From Terricaulis sp. (GTDB lineage Bacteria; Pseudomonadota; Alphaproteobacteria; Caulobacterales; Aquidulcibacteraceae): DNA of 64,000 bases. Position numbers and translations under genes: made by a program. The notes under the pieces were generated by a model. It was not told the DNA's origin and did no database searches. It worked only from the letters and a program-made list of their open reading frames with translations. The DNA lies in the NCBI GenBank assembly GCA_024707365.1, contig JANPZV010000002.1, forward strand, positions 268,558 through 332,557. The letters are read 5' to 3'. Every line of letters starts with the position of its first letter. Within the stretch, counting starts at the first letter, position 1. Positions 54,116-61,380 of the stretch are shown piece after piece.

Positions 54116-56083
54116 TCACTGCGCCGGCGCGGCGCGCGAGGCCTCTTGGATGCCTTCGACGCGCCCGTTCAATTCGCGCTCAACCCGGCCGTTGAGATCG
54201 GCGGCATAGGTCAATTCCCACCACGGCCCGCGCACCGAGAACGGGAACGTCGCCCCGCCTTGGGGCGAGCGCGGCGAAAGCCGCATGTCCAGCCGCCGGC
54301 GCGAGGTATCGATCACGCCCAAGCCAAGAATGCGCAAATCCTCTGTGTTGAAGCGCAGATTGTTCGACGCCAGCACCCCGTCAAACACCGCGAACGTGCC
54401 GGAAAAGCCAAGAAACGGCGTGCGCGCCTGCGGGGCGATCAATTCCCCGCGCAAGGCGTTGCGGATCGTGGTGGACACCCCGCCAAGATCAACCCCGTTT
54501 AAAACGCCCGAGACAATCTCAAGATGGATGCGCCCATCGGCGCTCGAGACCAATTCATCCACGCTGCGGCCCACCGCGCGCAGATGCACGGAAAGCTCAG
54601 AGCGCCCCTCAAGCCCAGCATAATTGACCGCATCGGTGAGGAAGCGCTGCGTATCGAGATTGGTAAACGCAAAATCCTGCACGATCCGCACCTCCGGCCC
54701 GCGCGCATCGATCTCAAATCGGCCCCGCCCCGAGCCGCGATAAAGCCGGATCTCCTGCACGGTGCCGGCCAGGAAGCCTTCATTGATCACCACGTTCGCG
54801 CGCGCGCGCTCGATCCGCAGATGCTCCACCAGCACCGCGCCAGTAACGATCTCAAGATCGCCATTGATCGCATGCAGGCCGCTGAAATCGATGGCGGCGG
54901 TGGAGAGTTGGGCTGCGCGCACGTCCACCGCGCGCGGCGGCGCTTCAACCGCCGCAAGCGCTGCGCTTGGCGCGGCCGCGCCCGCCGCCGCTGGCTCTGC
55001 TGCGGCGGCGGTTTGCGGGCTCGGCCCAGGCGGGGCGCCTAAAAGATAGGGATTGAGATCGAAATCCATGAGTTCGAGGCGCCCGCTGAGATAGGGCTTT
55101 TCATCGAGATTGGAGAGGGTGAAATCCCCGCGCCCCTGCACGCGGTCCACGCTGAAAGAGGCGTTGGTGAACGCGATCACGCCATCGCCCATCGCCACGC
55201 GCCCGGTGATGGCGAAATCGGCGAACCCCGCTTCGCCCGGAATCGGCGCGCCATGCCACGCCGCAAGGCGGCGCAGGCTTGGCCCCGATGCGCGCACGAT
55301 GCCCGCAAGCTCTCCCGATGAAGCGATGGTGCGGCCATCGAAATCGGCGGCCAGCAGCTCCCCGCGCAGGCTGAATTTGAGCGGCGTCAATTCCCCGCGC
55401 GCGACAGCGCCCGGCCGCATGAGTTCGGCGTCGATCTCAAGATCGGCGTCGTTGTAGCGCACGCGCCCTTCGAGCCGCATGGGCTCATCCATGTGCGTGA
55501 TCGCCGTGGTGAGATTGACCTCCCCGACCGACCAGCCGCTCGCGCGGCGCGCGTCAAAGAAGCTGGCCTCGCCATCTTCGATGCGAATTTCGCGCAGGCT
55601 GGGGCTTGGCGCGGGCGGCGGGGCCGGCTGCTCGCCCTGCGCAGGTGGCGCAGGCGGCGGCGTCGGCGGCGGCGGGGTTTGCGGCGCCAGCACCCAATTG
55701 GGCGCGCCTGCTTCATCGACCTCGAACGCAATCGCCGGGCGCTGCAGCACCAGCCGCCGCACCTCGATCCGCTGCTCAAACAGCGGCCTGATCTCAACGC
55801 CGATATCGAGTTCGCGCGCGGTGATGAAGCTCGGCGCGCGCCCGCCCGGCACGTTGGCCAAGGAGACCTCATGCGCCCGCACGCCAATCACCGGCCAGAA
55901 GCTGACCCCGACATCCCCGGCGATCGTCAGGTTCCGCCCGGTGGCGTTTTCCACAACCCGCTCAATTTCAGGTTTCAGGTCAATCCGATGCACCAGATAG
56001 ACCAGCAGCCCCGCGCCCATCAGCGTCAGCGCCACCACGCCGCCCAGAATTATGACGCCCCAGCGCCAAACAGCCGCCCGCAT
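54116..56083 (-). CDS. AsmA-family protein
   Basis: 655 residues. An N-terminal TM anchor (VIILGGVVALTLMGAGLLVYL) is followed by the AsmA opening LKPEIERVVENATGRNLTIAGDVG and FWPVIGVRAHEVSLANV. A Pro-rich insert (~133-158) precedes further AsmA segments, and the C-terminal AsmA2-type part has ELSVHLRAVGRSVDELVSSADG and LDMRLSPRSPQGG. These proteins bridge the periplasm and are linked to lipid transport or outer-membrane biogenesis. Divergent from the COG0523 gene. Confidence 0.92.
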   Translation of the reverse strand: MRAAVWRWGVIILGGVVALTLMGAGLLVYLVHRIDLKPEIERVVENATGRNLTIAGDVGVSFWPVIGVRAHEVSLANVPGGRAPSFITARELDIGVEIRPLFEQRIEVRRLVLQRPAIAFEVDEAGAPNWVLAPQTPPPPTPPPAPPAQGEQPAPPPAPSPSLREIRIEDGEASFFDARRASGWSVGEVNLTTAITHMDEPMRLEGRVRYNDADLEIDAELMRPGAVARGELTPLKFSLRGELLAADFDGRTIASSGELAGIVRASGPSLRRLAAWHGAPIPGEAGFADFAITGRVAMGDGVIAFTNASFSVDRVQGRGDFTLSNLDEKPYLSGRLELMDFDLNPYLLGAPPGPSPQTAAAAEPAAAGAAAPSAALAAVEAPPRAVDVRAAQLSTAAIDFSGLHAINGDLEIVTGAVLVEHLRIERARANVVINEGFLAGTVQEIRLYRGSGRGRFEIDARGPEVRIVQDFAFTNLDTQRFLTDAVNYAGLEGRSELSVHLRAVGRSVDELVSSADGRIHLEIVSGVLNGVDLGGVSTTIRNALRGELIAPQARTPFLGFSGTFAVFDGVLASNNLRFNTEDLRILGLGVIDTSRRRLDMRLSPRSPQGGATFPFSVRGPWWELTYAADLNGRVERELNGRVEGIQEASRAAPAQ

Positions 56084-56153
56084 TGGCCCTCTCCGGTTTC
56101 TTTCGGCCAGCCTACCGGCTGGCGCCGGCCCCCGGAATAGCTATCTAGGGGCG

Positions 56154-57191
56154 ATGACCCAGCCTATCCCCGTCACCGTGCTCACTGGCTTCCTCGGCGC
56201 CGGCAAAACCACGCTGCTGAACCGCATCCTGACCGAGCCGCACGGCAAGAAGTACGCGGTTATCGTCAACGAATTCGGCGAAATCGGGATCGACAACGAT
56301 CTCATCGTCGATGCTGACGAAGAAGTGTTCGAGATGAACAATGGCTGCGTCTGCTGCACCGTGCGCGGCGATCTCATCCGCATCATTGAAGGCCTGATGA
56401 AGCGCAAAGGCGGCTTTGACGCCATCCTGGTGGAAACCACGGGCCTTGCGAAGCCGGCGCCGGTTGCGCAGACCTTCTTCGTCGATCAGGACGTGCGCGC
56501 CAAAACCAAGCTCGACGCAATCGTCACGGTGGCGGACGCCAAGCACCTTGTCGGCCAACTGGAAAGTTCCGAAGAGGCTGTCGAGCAGATCGCCTTCGCC
56601 GACGTGATCCTGCTGAACAAAACCGATCTGGTGTCCAAGGACGATCTCGCCGCCGTTGAGCGGCGCATCCGCAGCATCAATCCCTCCGCGCGCCTGCACC
56701 GGATGACGCGCGGCGATGTTCCGCTCGATGCGATTTTGAACATCGGCGCTTTTGAGCTTGACCGCATCACCGAGATCGATCCGCATTTCCTGCCCGATCA
56801 CGATTGCGACGATGCGTGCGCGCACCACGATCATCACCATGATCACGATCACGGCCATCACCATCATGACCACGCGCACGATCACGCCGCCGCGGCCGGC
56901 ATCGCCAGCGTTTCGCTCTCCACCGAAAAGCCGATCGATCCCGAAAAGCTGCTGCCCTGGATCAACGAGATCACGCAAACGCGCGGGCCGGATATCCTCC
57001 GCCTCAAAGGCATTTTCGCCTTCCCAGACGAGCCCAAGCGTTTTGTGGTGCAAGGTGTGCACATGATCGTCGAGGGCGACACCCAGCGCGATTGGAAAGA
57101 AGGGGAGAAGCGGCTTTCGCGGCTTGTGTTCATCGGCCGCAATCTTGATCGCGCCGAATTGGAAGCCGCCTTTCTGGCCTGCGCGGCATGA
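56154..57191 (+). CDS. COG0523 (CobW/ZigA-like) GTPase metallochaperone
   Basis: 345 residues from ATG 56154 (MTQPIPVTVLTGFLGAGKTT), Walker A GFLGAGKT at 12-19. The CxCC metal site of the family is NNGCVCCTVRGD (~64-67). ETTGLAKPAPV and LLNKTDLVSKDD supply the G-protein motifs. A strongly His/Asp-rich stretch (~215-250, repeated HDHxHH) would bind several metal ions. Family members deliver Zn2+ or other metals to client proteins. It overlaps the WD40 gene by 4 bp. Confidence 0.93.
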   Translation: MTQPIPVTVLTGFLGAGKTTLLNRILTEPHGKKYAVIVNEFGEIGIDNDLIVDADEEVFEMNNGCVCCTVRGDLIRIIEGLMKRKGGFDAILVETTGLAKPAPVAQTFFVDQDVRAKTKLDAIVTVADAKHLVGQLESSEEAVEQIAFADVILLNKTDLVSKDDLAAVERRIRSINPSARLHRMTRGDVPLDAILNIGAFELDRITEIDPHFLPDHDCDDACAHHDHHHDHDHGHHHHDHAHDHAAAAGIASVSLSTEKPIDPEKLLPWINEITQTRGPDILRLKGIFAFPDEPKRFVVQGVHMIVEGDTQRDWKEGEKRLSRLVFIGRNLDRAELEAAFLACAA

Positions 57192-58180
57192 GCGCTGAGG
57201 TTTACACAAATGGCCGGCGCCTTGCCTTGGGCGCCGCGGCCACCGGCGTACATTGGATCGGCGAAGAAGCGCTGTTCGCGCTGGGCGATGGGCGCGTCAT
57301 CGCCGCCGCGCGCGAAGGGCAAACGCGGGCGTTTGCCGCCCATGACGGCGCCATCCTCAGCACAGCGCTCCACCCCGATCGCAAACGCCTCGTCACTGGC
57401 GGCGATGATGGCCGGATCAAAATCGTCGCACCCGATGGCGCGCTCGAAACGCTGGGCGAAACCCGCAAATGGATTGACCACATCGCGGCCAATCCCGCCT
57501 CCGGCGTGATCGCCGCCGCCGCCGGCAAGGAAGCGATCATCTTCCGCGACGGGCGCGAGAGCCATCGCTTCACGCATCCCACAACCATCGGCGGCCTTGC
57601 GCTCGACGCCAAAGGCCGCCGCCTTGCCGTGAGCCATTATGGCGGGGTGACGATGCGGCTCGCGCTCGCGGCGGATGATAAGGGCAATGCGCTCAATTGG
57701 GCGGGCTCGCACCTTGCCGTCACGCTCTCGCCCGAGGGCGAGTACGTCGTCACCGCGATGCAGGAAAACGCGCTGCATGGCTGGCGCCTGCCGGAGAAAA
57801 CCGATCTGCGCATGGATGGCTATCCGGCCAAAACCCGCTCTTTCTCCTGGGATAAGCGCGGCCGCTGGCTCGCCACCTCGGGCGCGGAAAGCGCGATCGT
57901 GTGGCCGTTCGTCGGCAAGCTCGGCCCGCAGGGCAAGGCGCCGCTCCAGCCGGGCCAGCGCGAGGCGCTTGTCACCGCGGTTGCGTTTCATCCGAGTGAG
58001 GAGGTGCTGGCGATCGGCTATGCCGATGGCGCGGCGATCTTGGTGCGCTTCGCCGATCAAGCCGGCATGGAATTGGATGAGCCGGGCGAAGGCCCTGTCA
58101 CCGCGCTCGCTTGGAGCGCTGATGGCAAAGCCATCGCCATTGGCGACGAAGCCGGGCGCGGCGCGATCATTAGACTCTAA
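57188..58180 (+). CDS. WD40-repeat protein, partner of the COG0523 GTPase
   Basis: 330 residues with about seven WD-like blades: AHDGAILSTALHPDRKRLVTG, GDDGRIKIVAPDG, GSHLAVTLSPEGEYVVTAM, LATSGAESAIVWPF, VTAVAFHPSEEVLAIGYADG. No signal peptide, so cytosolic. Its 4-bp overlap with the metallochaperone gene implies a fixed partnership; such pairs are known in alphaproteobacteria, and the mechanism is not settled as far as I know. Confidence 0.85.
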   Translation: MSAEVYTNGRRLALGAAATGVHWIGEEALFALGDGRVIAAAREGQTRAFAAHDGAILSTALHPDRKRLVTGGDDGRIKIVAPDGALETLGETRKWIDHIAANPASGVIAAAAGKEAIIFRDGRESHRFTHPTTIGGLALDAKGRRLAVSHYGGVTMRLALAADDKGNALNWAGSHLAVTLSPEGEYVVTAMQENALHGWRLPEKTDLRMDGYPAKTRSFSWDKRGRWLATSGAESAIVWPFVGKLGPQGKAPLQPGQREALVTAVAFHPSEEVLAIGYADGAAILVRFADQAGMELDEPGEGPVTALAWSADGKAIAIGDEAGRGAIIRL

Positions 58181-58187
58181 CCCCGGC

Positions 58188-58820
58188 TCAGCGCGTATCC
58201 CAAGCCAGCCAAAACGCGATCAGCGCAATTCCGACCGCCAACACACGCCGCACGATGCGCATGCGCCCGTGCTGGGCCAGCAACATTCCCGCGCGTGCGG
58301 CCACAAGCACGATTCCAGTGTGAACGATAACGCTGATCAGAATATGCGCGCCGCCCAAGATGAGCGCCTGCACCCAATAAGGTGCGCGCTCCGGCGCCAC
58401 GAAACTCGGCAATAGCGCAACATAGAAAACCAGCGCTTTGGGGTTGAGCACATTGGCGATGAGGCCACGCCAGAATGGCGCATGATCGCTCTGCACGCTT
58501 GCATGGCCGGGCGACTCCTCATCGGCGCCGCGCCAGGCCTGCCAAGCAAGATAGAGCAGAAACGCAACCCCCGCCCAGCGCAGCGCCTGATACGCCAGCG
58601 GCGCCTGCGCGATAAGCTGGGCCACCCCAAGCACAGCGGCCAGCATGTAGATGCAGAGCCCAAGCGTGACGCCGAGCACCGCGCGCATGCCGGCAACGCG
58701 CCCCGACGCTGCAGAAAGCGCGGCGAGATAGCCCATGTTCGGCCCAGGCGTCGCTTCGATCAACAGCACCGCTAAAAGGAAAGACGCCAAGATGGCCGGA
58801 TCGATAGGCAAGTCCATCAC
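58188..58820 (-). CDS. LysE/RhtB-family amino-acid exporter
   Basis: 210 residues with six hydrophobic helices. The family opening is LIEATPGPNMGYLAALSAASG (the PGPN motif). Later segments are FWRGLIANVLNPKALVFYVALLP, the 'NPKa..Ff..flP' signature, and LVAARAGMLLAQHGR. It exports amino acids or related compounds across the inner membrane. It overlaps the DUF3137 gene by 4 bp. Confidence 0.92.
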   Translation of the reverse strand: MMDLPIDPAILASFLLAVLLIEATPGPNMGYLAALSAASGRVAGMRAVLGVTLGLCIYMLAAVLGVAQLIAQAPLAYQALRWAGVAFLLYLAWQAWRGADEESPGHASVQSDHAPFWRGLIANVLNPKALVFYVALLPSFVAPERAPYWVQALILGGAHILISVIVHTGIVLVAARAGMLLAQHGRMRIVRRVLAVGIALIAFWLAWDTR

Positions 58821-59791
58821 GGCAAACGCTGAGTCTGCGCTGTCAGCACCTGATCCATCACTTGAAACACGCCGGCAAGTTCATTCACGATCCGCCGCGC
58901 CCGCGCAGGATCGACCAGCGGTTTGAACAGATCGCCCGGCTCAAACAGATTGCCGCCTTCAACCGCGACGAGCAGATCTCCGCCCTCAAACGCGCAGCGC
59001 AGGCGCTTGCCGTGCAGACCTTTTTCCAGCCCCATCAGCCGTTCCATCATCACCGGATGGATGAGATAGCGCGCCTCCACCTGATCGGTGCTCCACACCT
59101 CGAACGCCCGCTCGAGCGCCGCATCGACCAGGCGCACGCGCTCTAACTTGCGGCCGTTGAACTGCCCGCCGCCAAACGCATTGAGCACGCCCGCATCGCG
59201 GCGCACGATGGTGACGCCCAGGAAATCGCGCGGGAAATGCATGCGCACAAATTGCCCGCGAAACACGGTGTCGTAACGCGTGCGGCCTTTGCTGTCGGTG
59301 CGGCGCTGCTCAAGATGGGCTTCGTAAAGATCAAAGCTGGCGCCCTTATAGGGCCGCTGAAATGATCCTCGAATTTGGAGCGCGCGAAGCTGGGCGCGAG
59401 CTTGAGTTCACGCAAGCGCTCAAACGCCGGCGGCGCAAAATCGCAGATCGCAAAATTCGCGCCCATCGCCTCGGCGATGGATTGGCAATATTGCTGCTTC
59501 AAACGCGCGCCCACCTTGCTAAGCGGCTGATAGCCCCAAATGGCCGCGCCCCCGAGCGTGAACGCCCCCCAGCAGCAGCGTGAGCCCCCATTCGCGCCCA
59601 GAGAGAATGAACGTGGCGATCGCCACCGCGAGCGCCGCCGCAATCCCAAGCGCCATGCGCTGCTTGTAGATTTTCACCGCCTCAAGCCGATCGGCCTCGT
59701 TGGCGATGAAATAGGGCTCGATCCGATCCTTGTAGATGCGCGCAAAGCTCGCCTCGTCCAGGCGCGCAAGATCGATGGCTTCCTCACTCAT
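58817..59791 (-). CDS. DUF3137-like membrane protein (two frame breaks)
   Basis: About 325 residues across breaks. An N-terminal soluble helix (ASFARIYKDRIEPYFI) is followed by two TMs (MALGIAAALAVAIATFILSG; GLTLLLGGVFTLGGAAI). The cytosolic domain has FVRMHFPRDFLGVTIVRRDAG, FEVWSTDQVEARYLIHP and AFEGGDLLVAVEGGNLFEPG, the DUF3137 pattern. The frame changes in the C6 run at ~59564-59570 and near 59350-59362. Function unknown. Confidence 0.75.
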
Positions 59792-59856
59792 GGCCTGAGC
59801 ATGAAGAGGCGCGGCCCCGATTGCAACGCCGATCAGAGCGCGCTTGGATAGCCGCC

Positions 59857-61380
59857 ATGAATGCTTCGCTCACACGCCGCGCCGCCATCGCCTCCGCGCT
59901 CGCCACAGCGATCCCCGTTTCGGCCGCCGCAGAGAGCTCAAGCCCGATCGCCCGCACCCGCCTTGGCCGGCTGCGCGGCGCAAGCGAAGGCGGGGTGCTG
60001 AGCTTCAAGGGCGTGCGCTATGGCGCGCCGCCGCAGCGCTTTGCCGCGCCTCAGCCGGCGCCTGCATGGCGCGGCGTGCGCGATGCGTTGGCGTTTGGCG
60101 CCGCCAGCCCGCAGCGCGCGCAAACCATCGAGCCGCAGAGCGAAGATTGCCTCTTCTTGAATATCTGGACGCCGAGCCTCAGCGGGCGCCGGCCCGTTCT
60201 GGTTTACATCCATGGCGGCGCTTACGCGAACGGCTCAGGCGCCGCGCCCGAAACCGATGGCGCACGGCTCAGCGCTTATGGCGACGTGGTGGTGCTGACG
60301 CTCAACCATCGGCTCAACGTGTTCGGCTACGGCTTCTTCCCCGGCCATGGCTTTGCCGATAGCGGCAATGCCGGCCAGCTTGATCTCATCCTCGCGCTCG
60401 AATGGGTGCGCGATCACATCGCGGCGTTTGGCGGCGATCCTGATTGCGTGACGGTGTTTGGCCAATCGGGCGGCGGCGCGAAGATCGCCACGCTGATGGC
60501 CATGCCCGCCGCGCGCGGGCTGTTCCATCGCGCCTTCACCATGAGCGGCCAGCAAGTGACGGCCTCCGGCCCGCTGAATGCAACGCGCCGCGCCGAAAGC
60601 TTCATCGAAGCGCTGGGCGGCGCCAATCGGCTTGGCTGGGCGCCTGTTTCGGACTTGATCGCGGCGATGGCGCCCACCGATCCTGTGTTCGGCTATGGTT
60701 CGCTCTATTTCGGCCCGGTGCTGGATCAGCGCCATCTCTTGCGGCATCCGTTCTATCCCGACGCCGCGCCGCAATCACTTTCGATCCCGATGATGATCGG
60801 CAACACGCGCGATGAAACGCGCGGCTTTGTCGGCGCTGATCGCGCGCTGTTTTCGATGAGCTGGGAAGAGCTGCCTGCGCGCCTTTCCAGCGGCATGCGC
60901 GTGGACATTCTGCCCAGCCACGTGATCGAAACCTATCAGCGGCTCTATCCCGGCATCAGCGCCAGCGATCTTTACTTCGCCGCCACCACCGCCAGCCGCT
61001 CCTGGCGCGGGGCGGTGATTGAGTTGGAAGAACGCGCGAAAGCGGGCGCGCCGGCCTTCGCCTATCAGCTCGATTGGCGCTGCCCGCGCGAGGGCGGGAT
61101 TTTCGGCGCGCCACATACGTTGGATATTCCGCTCATGTTCGGCAACCTTGCCGAAAGCGAATGGATCGGCGCGCGCACGCCGGAAGCGGAGGCTGTGTCG
61201 CGCACGATGATGGAGGCCCTCTTGGCCTTCGCCCGCAGCGGCGATCCCGGCTGGGCGCCCTACACGCTCGAAACCCGCGCAACCATGCTGTTCGACACGC
61301 AAAGCCAGCTCGCGCACGATCCGCGCAAAGCAGAGCGCGAACTTTTCAACGCCGTGCCTTACGTGCAGCCCGGAACCTAA
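59857..61380 (+). CDS. Carboxylesterase type B, exported
   Basis: 507 residues from ATG 59857. The N-terminus LTRRAAIASALATAIPVSAAA is a twin-arginine-like signal. Type B marks are EDCLFLNIWTP, VYIHGGAYANGSG (oxyanion), VFGQSGGGAKIA with the nucleophile Ser, and GAPHTLDIPLMFGN with the catalytic His. It hydrolyses carboxylic esters. Its stop converges on the valS stop with overlap of the last bases. Confidence 0.95.
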   Translation: MNASLTRRAAIASALATAIPVSAAAESSSPIARTRLGRLRGASEGGVLSFKGVRYGAPPQRFAAPQPAPAWRGVRDALAFGAASPQRAQTIEPQSEDCLFLNIWTPSLSGRRPVLVYIHGGAYANGSGAAPETDGARLSAYGDVVVLTLNHRLNVFGYGFFPGHGFADSGNAGQLDLILALEWVRDHIAAFGGDPDCVTVFGQSGGGAKIATLMAMPAARGLFHRAFTMSGQQVTASGPLNATRRAESFIEALGGANRLGWAPVSDLIAAMAPTDPVFGYGSLYFGPVLDQRHLLRHPFYPDAAPQSLSIPMMIGNTRDETRGFVGADRALFSMSWEELPARLSSGMRVDILPSHVIETYQRLYPGISASDLYFAATTASRSWRGAVIELEERAKAGAPAFAYQLDWRCPREGGIFGAPHTLDIPLMFGNLAESEWIGARTPEAEAVSRTMMEALLAFARSGDPGWAPYTLETRATMLFDTQSQLAHDPRKAERELFNAVPYVQPGT

